Shown here in pieces: positions 46,171 through 55,385 of a stretch of 64,000 bases of DNA. This DNA comes from Mycobacterium sp. ENV421 (GTDB lineage Bacteria > Actinomycetota > Actinomycetes > Mycobacteriales > Mycobacteriaceae): assembly GCF_002887815.1 (NCBI RefSeq), contig NZ_PDHO01000008.1, forward strand, positions 62,001 through 126,000. The letters are read 5' to 3'. Below the pieces are notes generated by a model, which saw nothing but the letters and a program-made list of their open reading frames with translations, searched no databases and was not told the DNA's origin. Position 1 is the first letter of the stretch; each line of letters opens with the position of its first letter. The translations under genes were made by a program, and so were the position numbers.

Positions 46171-47324
46171 TAGCCCTTCGCCTCTCGAGGTAGGCCGAGC
46201 ACCCGCTCGGCGATGATGTTGCGCTGGATCTCGTTGGACCCGCCGTAGATGGTGTCCGACCGGGAGAACAGGAACAGCCGCTGCCATTCGTCGAACTCGC
46301 CGCCATCCAGAAGCAGCCCGGAGCGGCCCTTGATGTCCATCGCCAGCTCGCCGAGATCGCGATGCCAGTTCGCCCACAACAGCTTCGACACGTTGTCTTG
46401 GCCCGGCTGTTCCACGTCCATGGTTGCCAAGGCATAAGAGCGCATGGTTTGCAGCCCCGCCCACGACCGGGTGAGTCGCTCGCGGATCAGCGGATCGTCA
46501 ATCGCACCGTTGGACTTGGCCAGCTCGGCGACACCGGAAAGCTCACGGGCATAACGGATCTGCTGGCCGAGAGTGGACACCCCGCGCTCGAAAGTCAGCA
46601 ACCCCATCGCCACCCGCCAGCCGTCGCCCGGCTCGCCCACCACCAGACTCGCATCGGTGCGGGCATCGGTGAAGAAGACCTCGTTGAACTCCGAGTCGCC
46701 GGTCAGCTGAATGATCGGGCGGATCTCCACGCCCGGCTGATCGAGCGGCACCAGCAGGAAGGACAGGCCGGCGTGCCGCTTGGAGCCCTTTTCCGTGCGA
46801 ACGACCACGAAGCACCACTGCGCCCAGTGCGCCAGCGAGGTCCACACCTTCTGCCCATTGATATGCCACTGCTGATCCTCACCGTCGAGGACGGCTGAGG
46901 TGGCGACGTTGGCCAAGTCACTGCCGGCGCCGGGCTCGGAATAGCCCTGCGACCACAGCTCGGTGACGTCGAGGATCCGCGGCAGGAACCGCTGCTGCTG
47001 CTCGGGGGTGCCGAACGCGATCAGGGTGGGCCCGAGCAGCTCCTCGCCGAGGTGGTTGACCTTGTCCGGGGCGTCGGCTTTGGCGTACTCCTCGTAGAAC
47101 GCCACCCGGTGGGCGACCGACAGGCCGCGCCCGCCGTGCTCCACCGGCCAGCCCAGGCAGGTCAGGCCCGCTGCTGCAAGGTGCTGGTTCCAGGCCAACC
47201 TCTCCTCGAAGGCTTCATGCTCGCGACCCGGGCCGCCGAGGCCTTTGAGTGCGGCAAATTCACCGACCAGATTGTCGGCCAGCCACTCGCGGACCTCCGC
47301 CCGGAACTCCTCGACCGTGATCAC
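46170..47324 (-). CDS. fadE30: Acyl-CoA dehydrogenase FadE30
   Basis: This 384-residue acyl-CoA dehydrogenase acts on the HIP-type propanoyl-CoA side chain in ring C/D degradation. FAD and substrate stretches are QGYSEPGAGSDLANV, INGQKVWTSLAHWAQ and YGGSNEIQRNIIAERVLGLP. GTG 47324 starts the operon, 16 bp from the KstR2 operator. It is divergent from fadD3. It is the Rv3560c orthologue, with the acyl-CoA dehydrogenase C-terminal helices complete. Confidence 0.94.
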   Translation of the reverse strand: MITVEEFRAEVREWLADNLVGEFAALKGLGGPGREHEAFEERLAWNQHLAAAGLTCLGWPVEHGGRGLSVAHRVAFYEEYAKADAPDKVNHLGEELLGPTLIAFGTPEQQQRFLPRILDVTELWSQGYSEPGAGSDLANVATSAVLDGEDQQWHINGQKVWTSLAHWAQWCFVVVRTEKGSKRHAGLSFLLVPLDQPGVEIRPIIQLTGDSEFNEVFFTDARTDASLVVGEPGDGWRVAMGLLTFERGVSTLGQQIRYARELSGVAELAKSNGAIDDPLIRERLTRSWAGLQTMRSYALATMDVEQPGQDNVSKLLWANWHRDLGELAMDIKGRSGLLLDGGEFDEWQRLFLFSRSDTIYGGSNEIQRNIIAERVLGLPREAKG

Positions 47325-47340
47325 CCTTGTAGGCTAACCT

Positions 47341-47354
47341 ACCAAGCACTTGCT
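47341..47354. promoter_or_regulatory. KstR2-type operator at the fadE30/fadD3 divergent promoter
   Basis: ACCAAGCACTTGCT fits AnCAAGnnCTTGnT completely. It lies between fadE30 (16 bp) and fadD3 (49 bp) and can control both transcripts. Confidence 0.88.
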
Positions 47355-47403
47355 TTGTTAGCCCGGGACCGATGCACCGGGTATCAAGCCTTGAGGAGTC
47401 TCG

Positions 47404-48942
47404 ATGACGAGCGCCCCGCGCACCACACCCGCGGTGCTGGACCGGATGGCTCTCGATTTCGCCGACCACGACGCACTGGTCACCGACGACCGCACGTTCA
47501 CTTTCGCCGAGCTGCGCGACGAGGTCCGCCGGACAGCCGCCGCGATCATCGGGCTGGGCGTACAGCCCGGCGACAAGATCGCGATCTGGTCACCGAATAC
47601 CTGGCATTGGGTGATCGCCTGCCTCGCCACGCAGTACGCCGGTGCGGTGATGGTGCCGCTGAACACGCGGTACACCGCTGACGAGGCATCCGACATCCTG
47701 GCCCGGACCCACGCACCGCTGCTGTTCGGCATGGGCCGGTTCCTGGGCGCCGACCGGGTTGGCGATCTCGATCGCGCCGCACTGCCGGACCTCCGGCACA
47801 TCGTGCGCATCCCGATCGACCAGACCGACGGCACCTGGGACGAGTTCCTCGCCGGCCCGCAGGTGCCGCTCTCGGAGGTCGACGCCCGGGCGGCGGCGGT
47901 GCGCCCCGACGACCCGTCCGACGTGCTGTTCACTTCGGGCACCACCGGCCGCAGCAAAGGTGTGCTCTGCGCGCACCGGCAGTCACTGGCCGCCCCCGCG
48001 GCATGGGCCGAGTGCGGCCAGCTCACCAGCGCCGACCGCTATCTGTGCATCAACCCGTTCTTCCACAACTTCGGCTACAAGGCCGGCATCCTGGCCTGCC
48101 TGCAGACTGGCGCGACGCTGATCCCCCAGTTGACGTTCGACCCCGAGCAGGCCATGCGGGTGATCGCCGAGAAGCGCATCACCGTGGTGCCCGGGCCGCC
48201 GACCATCTTCCAGACGCTGCTGGATCACCCGAATCGCGCGCAATACGACCTGAGCTCGCTGCGGTTCGCGGTGACCGGCGCGGCGACGGTGCCCGTCGTG
48301 CTGATCGAACGGATGCAGGCCGAGCTGGACTTCGACATCGTGCTGACCGCGTACGGGCTGACCGAGGCCAACGGATTCGGCACCATGTGCCGCGCCGACG
48401 ACGACGCGGTCACCGTCGCCACCACCTGCGGTCGGCCGATCGCCGATTTCGAGTTGCGCATCGATTCCCCAGACGACACCGGTGCCGGTGAGGTGCTGCT
48501 GCGCGGACCCAATGTGATGCTCGGCTATCTCGATGATCCTGCGGCGACGGCGGCCGCAATCGACAGCGACGGCTGGCTGCACACCGGCGATGTCGGCACC
48601 GTCGACGAGGCGGGGAACCTGCGCATCACCGACCGGCTCAAGGACATGTACATCTGTGGCGGTTTCAACGTCTACCCCGCCGAGATCGAGCAGGTACTGG
48701 CCCGGCTCGAGGGAGTCGCCGACGCCGCCGTGATCGGTGTGCCCGACGAACGCCTCGGTGAGGTCGGGCGGGCGTTCATCGTGCGCCGGCCGGACAGCGA
48801 CCTCGACGAGCAGGCCGTGATCGACTACACCCGCAAGCACCTGGCCAATTTCAAGACCCCGCGCTCGGTGGTATTCGTGGCGGCACTGCCACGAAACCCC
48901 GGCGGCAAAGTGGTCAAACCCACACTGCGAGAGATGGTTTGA
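47404..48942 (+). CDS. fadD3: HIP-CoA synthetase FadD3
   Basis: This 512-residue adenylate-forming ligase attaches CoA to HIP, the C/D-ring propanoate. It thereby begins the pathway and makes the KstR2 effector. The P-loop TSGTTGRSKG is at about 177-186, the A5-like YGLTEANG is present, the core YLHTGDVG appears as WLHTGDVGTVDE, and the C-terminal lysine is in PRNPGGKVVKP. ATG 47404 follows the KstR2 operator. It heads the fadD3-fadE31-fadE32-fadE33-patatin-aspB unit, with all junctions overlapping or short. Confidence 0.95.
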   Translation: MTSAPRTTPAVLDRMALDFADHDALVTDDRTFTFAELRDEVRRTAAAIIGLGVQPGDKIAIWSPNTWHWVIACLATQYAGAVMVPLNTRYTADEASDILARTHAPLLFGMGRFLGADRVGDLDRAALPDLRHIVRIPIDQTDGTWDEFLAGPQVPLSEVDARAAAVRPDDPSDVLFTSGTTGRSKGVLCAHRQSLAAPAAWAECGQLTSADRYLCINPFFHNFGYKAGILACLQTGATLIPQLTFDPEQAMRVIAEKRITVVPGPPTIFQTLLDHPNRAQYDLSSLRFAVTGAATVPVVLIERMQAELDFDIVLTAYGLTEANGFGTMCRADDDAVTVATTCGRPIADFELRIDSPDDTGAGEVLLRGPNVMLGYLDDPAATAAAIDSDGWLHTGDVGTVDEAGNLRITDRLKDMYICGGFNVYPAEIEQVLARLEGVADAAVIGVPDERLGEVGRAFIVRRPDSDLDEQAVIDYTRKHLANFKTPRSVVFVAALPRNPGGKVVKPTLREMV

Positions 48943-50096
48943 TGGACCTGCACTACGACGACGCGACCGAAGAGTTCCGCACCGAGGTGCGGGACTTCCT
49001 GGCGGCCAACAAAGACTCGTTCCCGACGAAGTCCTACGACAACGCCGAAGGGTTCGAACAGCACCGGCGGTGGGATCGCATCCTGTTCGACGCAGGCCTG
49101 TCGGTCGTGACCTGGCCGGAGAAATACGGCGGCCGCGACGCCTCGCTGCTCCAATGGGTGGCCTATGAGGAGGAGTACTTCCGCGCAGGCGCGCCGGGAC
49201 GCGCCAGCGCCAACGGCACCTCCATGCTGGGGCCGACCCTGTTCGCGCACGGCACCGAAGAACAACTGGACCGTGTCTTACCGAAAATGGCCAGCGGCGA
49301 GGAGATCTGGGCGCAAGCCTGGTCGGAGCCGGAGTCCGGGAGCGACCTGGCGTCGCTGCGGTCCACGGCCACCCAGACCGACGGGGGCTGGCTGCTCAAC
49401 GGCCAGAAGATCTGGAGCAGCCGCGCGCCGTTCGGTGACCGTGCCTTCGGGCTGTTCCGGTCCGACCCGAGCGCCGAGCGTCATCGCGGACTGACCTACT
49501 TCATGTTCGACCTCAGGGCCGAAGGTGTGACGGTGCGTCCGATCGCGCAGCTCGGCGGCGACACCGGCTTCGGAGAAGTGTTCCTGGACAACGTCTTCGT
49601 CCCAGACGCCGACGTCATCGGCGCCGTGCACGACGGTTGGCGCGCCGCCATGAGCACGTCGAGCAACGAACGCGGTATGTCACTGCGCAGCCCGGCGCGG
49701 TTCCTCGCACCGGCTGAGCGTCTGGTGTCGGAGTGGCACCACCGTGGCGGTGACCCCGCGTTCGCCGACCGGGTAGCCGATGCCTGGATCAAGGCGCAGG
49801 CCTACCGGTTGCACACATTCGGCACCGTGACCCGGGTCGCCGAAGGCGGCGAACTGGGCGCCGAGTCGTCGGTGACCAAGGTGTTCTGGTCGGATCTCGA
49901 CGTCGCACTGCACCAGACGGCGTTGGAACTGCGCGGCGCCGACGCCGAGCTGACCGACTCCTGGACCGAAGGCCTGCTGTTCGCGTTGGGTGGTCCGATT
50001 TACGCCGGCACCAACGAGATTCAGCGCAACATCATCGCCGAGCGTCTGCTCGGGCTGCCCCGAGAAAGCTCAGCGAGCGCAGGAGCGAAGAAATGA
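48942..50096 (+). CDS. fadE31: Acyl-CoA dehydrogenase FadE31
   Basis: This 384-residue acyl-CoA dehydrogenase matches Rv3562. Motifs are AQAWSEPESGSDLASLRS, LNGQKIWSSRAPFGD and YAGTNEIQRNIIAERLLGLP. ATG 48942 overlaps the fadD3 stop (TGATG). A TTG one codon earlier is unnecessary. FadE31, FadE32 and FadE33 act on methyl-branched keto-dioyl-CoA intermediates late in ring C/D breakdown. Its stop overlaps fadE32. Confidence 0.93.
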   Translation: MDLHYDDATEEFRTEVRDFLAANKDSFPTKSYDNAEGFEQHRRWDRILFDAGLSVVTWPEKYGGRDASLLQWVAYEEEYFRAGAPGRASANGTSMLGPTLFAHGTEEQLDRVLPKMASGEEIWAQAWSEPESGSDLASLRSTATQTDGGWLLNGQKIWSSRAPFGDRAFGLFRSDPSAERHRGLTYFMFDLRAEGVTVRPIAQLGGDTGFGEVFLDNVFVPDADVIGAVHDGWRAAMSTSSNERGMSLRSPARFLAPAERLVSEWHHRGGDPAFADRVADAWIKAQAYRLHTFGTVTRVAEGGELGAESSVTKVFWSDLDVALHQTALELRGADAELTDSWTEGLLFALGGPIYAGTNEIQRNIIAERLLGLPRESSASAGAKK

Positions 50097-51058
50097 AATT
50101 CGCACTCGACGAACAGCAGCGGGACTTCGCCGCCAGTATCGACGCCGCACTGGGCGCCGCCGATGTCCCCGGCTCCGTCCGGGCGTGGGCACAGGGCGAC
50201 ACCGCACCCGCACGCAAGGTGTGGTCGGCGCTGACCGACCTCGGTGTGACCGCCCTCGCCGTTGCCGAGAAGTACGACGGCATCGAAGCGCATCCCGTCG
50301 ACCTGGTGGTCGCCCTGGAGCGACTCGGCCGATGGAACGTTCCCGGTCCGGTCACGGAATCCATTGCGGTGGCGCCGATTCTGCTGGCCGATCAGGAGGA
50401 TTGGGCCGACCGTTCGGCTGCTCTGGCGTCCGGCGAGCTGATCGCCACGGTGGCATTGCCGCCGTCGGTGCCCCGCGCGGTCAACGCCGACTTCGCCGGA
50501 CTGACCTTGCTGGCGCAGGACGGTCAGGTCGGTGACGCCACCGTCGGAGACGGGCACTCCTCCGTCGACCCCAGTCGCACCCTGTTCGACGTCACCGCCG
50601 CAGACACCCGCGCCGCCGACGTGGCCCTGGCCTTTGAATACGGGGCGTTGGCGACCGCAGCGCAACTGGTCGGCGCCGCGCAGGCGATGCTGGACATGTC
50701 GGTCGAATACGCCAAGCAGCGCAGCCAATTCGGCCGCATCATCGGCAGTTACCAGGCGATCAAGCACAAGCTCGCCGACGTGCACATCGCGGTGGAACTG
50801 GCCCGCCCCCTGGTCTACGGCGCGGCACTGTCGCTGGCCGACGGATCCCCTGACACCACACGCGACGTCAGCGCAGCCAAGGCGGCCGCCTCGGACGCCG
50901 CGCTGCTGGCGGCACGGTCCTCGCTACAGACCCACGGCGCAATCGGATTCACCTCCGAACACGACCTGTCACTGTGGCTGCTACGGGTGCAGGCGCTGCA
51001 TTCGGCGTGGGGCGATCCGACCAGCCATCGTCGTCGAGTGCTGGAGGCGCTGACATGA
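50093..51058 (+). CDS. fadE32: Acyl-CoA dehydrogenase subunit FadE32
   Basis: This 321-residue short acyl-CoA dehydrogenase subunit has MKFALDEQQRDFAASID at the N-terminus and the helical segment QRSQFGRIIGSYQAIKHKLAD. Short subunits of this kind form heteromeric enzymes, probably with FadE31 or FadE33. The start ATG overlaps the fadE31 stop (ATGA). It is the Rv3563 orthologue. FAD-binding residues are split between partners in the family, so activity alone is not expected. Confidence 0.92.
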   Translation: MKFALDEQQRDFAASIDAALGAADVPGSVRAWAQGDTAPARKVWSALTDLGVTALAVAEKYDGIEAHPVDLVVALERLGRWNVPGPVTESIAVAPILLADQEDWADRSAALASGELIATVALPPSVPRAVNADFAGLTLLAQDGQVGDATVGDGHSSVDPSRTLFDVTAADTRAADVALAFEYGALATAAQLVGAAQAMLDMSVEYAKQRSQFGRIIGSYQAIKHKLADVHIAVELARPLVYGAALSLADGSPDTTRDVSAAKAAASDAALLAARSSLQTHGAIGFTSEHDLSLWLLRVQALHSAWGDPTSHRRRVLEALT

Positions 51059-52002
51059 CATCCACCGAAGAACGGCAGATGCTGCGCGAGAGCGTCGCAG
51101 CGCTGATCGACAAGCACGCCTCGCCCGCAGCGGTGCGCGACGCGATGGAGTCCGATCTCGGTTACGACGCATCGTTGTGGTCCAAGCTGTGCGAGCAGGT
51201 CGGCGTCGCCGCACTGGTGGTACCCGAGGAACTCGGCGGTGCAGGCGGGGAATTGGCCGATGCCGCAGCAGTTCTCGAGGAGCTGGGTCGCGGCTTGGTC
51301 CCGACGCCACTGTTGGGAACGACACTGGCCGAGCTGGCCCTGCTCGCCGCGGACGAACCCGACACCGACACACTCGAGCAGCTCGCTGCGGGTGAGTCCG
51401 TCGGCGCCGTGGTGTTCGACCCCGGATACGTGGTGAACGGTGACATCGCCGATGTGGTGGTCGGTATCGAAAGCGGTTCACTGACCCGGTGGAGTGACGT
51501 CAGCGCCGAAACAGTCCAGACCATGGACCCGACCCGCCGGCTGGCGCGCGTGTCCGCGGGATCAACCGACGTCATCGGCACCGATCCCGGCCTGGCCGAC
51601 ACCGCGTCGATCCTGCTGGCCGCCGAGCAGATCGGTGCGGCCACCCGCTGCCTGGAACTCACCGTCGCCTACACCAAGGAACGCGTGCAGTTCGGCCGCC
51701 CCATCGGCAGCTTCCAGGCGCTCAAACACCGGATGGCCGATCTGTACGTCGCGGTGCAGTCCGCCCGCGCCGTCGTCGAGGATGCCATTGCCGCACCGTC
51801 GCCGACATCGGCAGCGCTGGCCCGCCTGGCGGCCACCGAGGCGTTCACCAAGGTCGCCGGTGAAGCGATCCAGCTACATGGCGGAATCGCCATCACCTGG
51901 GAACACGACATCCAGCTGTACTTCAAGCGCGCGCACGGCAGTGCCCAGCTGCTCGGTCCGCTGTCGGACCAACTGCGCCAGCTCGAATCACAGGTGTTCT
52001 AG
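51055..52002 (+). CDS. fadE33: Acyl-CoA dehydrogenase subunit FadE33
   Basis: This 315-residue short acyl-CoA dehydrogenase subunit matches Rv3564. It has ERVQFGRPIGSFQALKHRMAD and the C-terminal LHGGIAITWEHDIQLYFKRA. ATG 51055 overlaps the fadE32 stop (ATGA), and the upstream frame from 50974 lies inside fadE32. It is the likely partner of FadE32. The last codons carry GTGTTCTAG, which resembles half a KstR site but is explained as coding sequence. Confidence 0.92.
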   Translation: MTSTEERQMLRESVAALIDKHASPAAVRDAMESDLGYDASLWSKLCEQVGVAALVVPEELGGAGGELADAAAVLEELGRGLVPTPLLGTTLAELALLAADEPDTDTLEQLAAGESVGAVVFDPGYVVNGDIADVVVGIESGSLTRWSDVSAETVQTMDPTRRLARVSAGSTDVIGTDPGLADTASILLAAEQIGAATRCLELTVAYTKERVQFGRPIGSFQALKHRMADLYVAVQSARAVVEDAIAAPSPTSAALARLAATEAFTKVAGEAIQLHGGIAITWEHDIQLYFKRAHGSAQLLGPLSDQLRQLESQVF

Positions 52003-52012
52003 CCTGACTTCA

Positions 52013-52897
52013 GTGAAGTCCACCGCGGTCAACCTGCCCCATCCGATCGGCTACGTCCTCGGCGGGGGCGGCAGCCTGGGTGCAGTCCAGGTCGGCATGC
52101 TGCAGGCGCTGAGCGAGCGAGACCTGGGTCCCGACCTGGTGGCCGGCACCTCCGTCGGATCGATCAACGGGGCGGTGCTGGCGTCCGACCCGGTCGGGGC
52201 CGCCAACCGGTTGTCCCACGCGTGGGCGCGGATGACACGGGAGGAAGTGTTTCCCGGCGGCCTGATCGCCCAGGCGTTGCTGTTGCAACGGGTCAAGACC
52301 CACCTGTTCCCCAACACCGGGCTGGCAGCCGTCATCGCCGACTTCCTCGGCCCTACCACGGATTTCGCCGATCTCGTCCTGCCGTTCGCGGCCGTCGCCG
52401 TCGATGTCGCGACCGCGCAGCCCCATGTGCTTCGCCAGGGCCCGCTGCTGCCCGCGCTGCTGGCCAGCTCCGCCATACCCGGCATCTATCCGCCCGTCGA
52501 CCACGACGGCCTGCGGCTCTACGACGGCGGCGTGGTGGCCAACGTCCCGATGCGCCAGGCCGTCGCGATGGGCGCCCGCTCGCTTGTGGTGCTGGACTGC
52601 TTTTTCCCCGGTCAGCTGCCGCGCTCCACCGACACCATCGCCGACATCCTGCTCTACACCGCACTGGTGACCATGCATTCGCAGTCGGTATCCGAGGCGA
52701 CGCTGGTGGCCGAGAACATCCCGGTGGTCTACCTGCCCGGACCCGCGCCGCGGCTGGTCTCGCCGCTGGACTTCACCCACACAGCCGAGCTGATCGAAGA
52801 CGCGTACCTCTCGGCGCGACAGTTCCTCGACGAGCTTCACGTCGACGGACCCGGGCTGTACCGTCAGCGCCCGCCGGAGAAAGGTCCTCTAGCGTGA
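52013..52897 (+). CDS. Patatin-like phospholipase/esterase
   Basis: This 294-residue patatin-fold serine hydrolase has the oxyanion loop GGGGSLGAVQVG (residues 17-28), the nucleophile elbow GTSVGS with Ser47, and the dyad aspartate in DGGVVANVP (Asp171). It would cleave lipid or ester acyl groups. No signal peptide is seen, so it is probably cytoplasmic or membrane associated. GTG 52013 is 10 bp after fadE33, and its stop overlaps the aspB GTG. In M. tuberculosis fadE33 and aspB are adjacent, so this gene is an insertion in the HIP operon. A CoA-ester or sterol-ester substrate is possible but unproven. Confidence 0.82.
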   Translation: MKSTAVNLPHPIGYVLGGGGSLGAVQVGMLQALSERDLGPDLVAGTSVGSINGAVLASDPVGAANRLSHAWARMTREEVFPGGLIAQALLLQRVKTHLFPNTGLAAVIADFLGPTTDFADLVLPFAAVAVDVATAQPHVLRQGPLLPALLASSAIPGIYPPVDHDGLRLYDGGVVANVPMRQAVAMGARSLVVLDCFFPGQLPRSTDTIADILLYTALVTMHSQSVSEATLVAENIPVVYLPGPAPRLVSPLDFTHTAELIEDAYLSARQFLDELHVDGPGLYRQRPPEKGPLA

Positions 52898-54063
52898 GTC
52901 CGGTGAACGATCACGTGGCGTCGCGGGCCGGCATCCCCCCGTTCTACGTCATGGATGTGTGGCTGGCCGCCGCCGAACGTCAACGCACCCACGGTGATCT
53001 GGTGAACCTGTCGGCCGGCCAACCCAGCGTCGGCGCTCCGGAACCGGTGCGCGCGGCAGCGGCGGCCGCCCTGGAGGCCAACCAGCTGGGCTACACCGTC
53101 GCGCTGGGCATCCCGGAGCTACGGCAGGCGATCGCCGGGTCCTACGCCGACCGCTACGGCGTGGACGTCAGCACCGACGACGTGGTGGTCACCACCGGTT
53201 CCTCCGGCGGATTCCTGCTGGCATTCCTGGCTTGCTTCGACGCCGGCGACCGCGTGGCCATCGCCAGCCCGGGCTACCCTTGCTACCGCAACATCCTGTC
53301 CGCTCTGGGATGCGAGGTGGTGGAGATCCCGTGCGGGCCGCAGACGCGGTTCCAGCCGACGGTGCAGATGCTGGCCGAGCTGGATCCACCGGTGCAGGGT
53401 GTGATCGTGGCCAGCCCGGCCAACCCCACCGGCACGGTCATCCCGCCTGAGGAACTCGCGGCGATCGCCACCTGGTGCGACCAGACCGGGGCCAGGCTGA
53501 TCAGCGACGAGGTGTACCACGGGCTGCTCTACCCCGGTGCACCGGAAACGTCGTGCGCCTGGCAGACGTCGCGCAATGCGGTTGTGGCGAACAGCTTTTC
53601 AAAGTACTTCGCGATGACGGGCTGGCGGCTGGGCTGGCTGCTGGTACCGCAGGAGCTGCGCCGCGCGGTGGATTGCCTCACCGGGAACTTCACGATCTGC
53701 CCGCCGGTGCTCCCGCAGTACGCCGCGGTGGCGGCGTTCACGCCGGAGGCCATCGCCGAAGCGGAGGGCCATCTGCACCACTACGCCGCCAACCGGGAGC
53801 GGCTGCTGACCGGTTTGCGTGATATCGGTGTGACCCGGCTGGCCCCCACCGACGGGGCGTTCTACGTCTACGCCGACGTCTCGGACTACACCTCGGATTC
53901 GTTGGCGTTCTGCGAAAAGCTGTTGGCCGACACCGGATTGGCGATCGCCCCGGGGGTCGACTTCGACACCGTGCGCGGCGGGTCGTTCGTACGGTTGTCG
54001 TTCGCCGGGCCGTCGAGCGACATCGAGGAGGCGCTGCGCCGGTTGAGACCCTGGCTTCGCTGA
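52894..54063 (+). CDS. aspB: PLP-dependent class I aminotransferase AspB
   Basis: This 389-residue fold-type I aminotransferase matches Rv3565. The substrate and phosphate motifs are SAGQPSVGAP and ANPTGTVIP, the Schiff-base lysine is in NSFSKYFAMTGWRLGW, and FVRLSFAG carries the carboxylate-binding Arg. GTG 52894 overlaps the patatin stop (GTGA), and the longer frame is rejected. The amino donor and acceptor are not known. Its conserved place at the end of the HIP operon hints at a keto acid or amino acid step associated with ring C/D products. Confidence 0.88.
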   Translation: MSPVNDHVASRAGIPPFYVMDVWLAAAERQRTHGDLVNLSAGQPSVGAPEPVRAAAAAALEANQLGYTVALGIPELRQAIAGSYADRYGVDVSTDDVVVTTGSSGGFLLAFLACFDAGDRVAIASPGYPCYRNILSALGCEVVEIPCGPQTRFQPTVQMLAELDPPVQGVIVASPANPTGTVIPPEELAAIATWCDQTGARLISDEVYHGLLYPGAPETSCAWQTSRNAVVANSFSKYFAMTGWRLGWLLVPQELRRAVDCLTGNFTICPPVLPQYAAVAAFTPEAIAEAEGHLHHYAANRERLLTGLRDIGVTRLAPTDGAFYVYADVSDYTSDSLAFCEKLLADTGLAIAPGVDFDTVRGGSFVRLSFAGPSSDIEEALRRLRPWLR

Positions 54064-54094
54064 CTTGTCGGTGGGTCGGGGTACCGTCGACCAC

Positions 54095-55378
54095 ATGTTC
54101 GAAAGTTTGTTCGAGTTCGACGCTGACGCCGACGAAGCAACGCTGCGTGGGATCGTCGCACAGCTCGAACAGCTGAAGGCCGCTGCAGCTGCCGCCCAGG
54201 CCCGCGCAACCGAAGCGTGGGCGACCAAGCGGCATGTGGCGGAAGCGGAAGCGGGTGTTCCGAAGCCGAAACGCGGCCGTGGACTGGCCAACGAGGTGGC
54301 TCTTGCTCGCCGCGTCGCCCCGAAGCGGGGTGGCCAACACCTCGGGTTGGCGACCGCGCTTGTACGCGAAATGCCGCACACCCTTGCCGCGCTGGGATGT
54401 GGCGCACTCAACGAGTGGCGCGCGACAACGATCGTGCGCGAGTCAGCATGTCTTTCGATCGAGCATCGCCGGCAACTGGACGCCGAACTATGTAGCGATA
54501 CTTCGGCACTCGAAGGCTGGGGTGACAAGCGGGTTGCCGCTGAGGCAAAGAAGATCGCCGTGCGACTGGACGCGCAAGCCGTTGTCGAACGCAGCGCCAA
54601 AGCGGCAGCCGATCGGTGCGTGTGGATCCGTCCCGCGCCGGACACTATGGCCTACGTAACGGTGTTGTTGCCCGTCGCGCAGGGGGTCGCCGTGTACGCC
54701 ACAGTCAGACGACAGGCAGACATCACCTTCGACGGACGCTCCCGCGGTCAGGTCATGGCCGATACCGTGGTGGAGCGCGTCACCGGCAGACCCGCAGAAC
54801 AGCCCGTACCCGTGTCGCTCAACCTGGTGATGGCCGATACCACCTTGGCTGGGGATGACGATGAGTCGGCATGGTTGGACGGCTACGGTCCGGTGCCCGC
54901 CGGATTCGCATGCAAGATGGTCGGCGACGCCGCTCTCGATGACAACGCCAGAACCACGTTGCGAAGGCTTTATCGGCATCCCGACAGCGGACAGCTGGTT
55001 GCGATGGAATCGCGTTCACGAATCTTTCCGAGAGGGTTGGCCGCGTTCATCGGACTGCGGGACCAAACGTGCCGAACGCCGTACTGCGACGCCCCTATTC
55101 GCCATCGGGATCATGCGCTACCGCACCGGGAATCCGGCAGTACGAGCGCGCTCAACGGCCTCGGGGAGTGCGAGGCGTGCAATTACGCCAAAGAAGCTCG
55201 CGGCTGGCGGGTACGTACTGCCGAGCGCGACGGCATGCATCAGGCCGACTTCACCACTCCGACCGGAGCCACGCATCGGTCCATCGCCCCACCGTTGCCC
55301 GGGCCGCCGATCCGAAAACGGCTCAGCATCATCGAGAGTCAGCTCAGCGTCGACCTGGTGACCTTCGACGCTGCCTGA
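54095..55378 (+). CDS. 13E12-type DUF222/HNH endonuclease-like protein
   Basis: This 427-residue protein of the mycobacterial 13E12 repeat family has an N-terminal DUF222 helical region (MFESLFEFDADADEATLRGI to about residue 260) and a C-terminal HNH nuclease module at about 317-370. The module has paired cysteines (CRTPYC and CEACNY) and the RHRDHALPHRESG core. The histidine/asparagine set looks complete, so it may still bind metal. ATG 54095 is favoured, and TTG 54065 would add ten residues. Such genes are commonly multicopy in mycobacteria. It is an accessory gene, with lower G+C at third positions than aspB beside it. Confidence 0.85.
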   Translation: MFESLFEFDADADEATLRGIVAQLEQLKAAAAAAQARATEAWATKRHVAEAEAGVPKPKRGRGLANEVALARRVAPKRGGQHLGLATALVREMPHTLAALGCGALNEWRATTIVRESACLSIEHRRQLDAELCSDTSALEGWGDKRVAAEAKKIAVRLDAQAVVERSAKAAADRCVWIRPAPDTMAYVTVLLPVAQGVAVYATVRRQADITFDGRSRGQVMADTVVERVTGRPAEQPVPVSLNLVMADTTLAGDDDESAWLDGYGPVPAGFACKMVGDAALDDNARTTLRRLYRHPDSGQLVAMESRSRIFPRGLAAFIGLRDQTCRTPYCDAPIRHRDHALPHRESGSTSALNGLGECEACNYAKEARGWRVRTAERDGMHQADFTTPTGATHRSIAPPLPGPPIRKRLSIIESQLSVDLVTFDAA

Positions 55379-55385
55379 CGTCCTG

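Noticed and set aside
51988..52001. KstR-like site before the patatin gene
   Set aside because: Only the right half matches. The left half reads CAG where AAC is needed, and the sequence is the coding end of fadE33.
54065..55378. Insertion sequence around the HNH gene
   Set aside because: No terminal inverted repeats, target duplications or transposase were found near it, so it is reported as a 13E12-type gene only.
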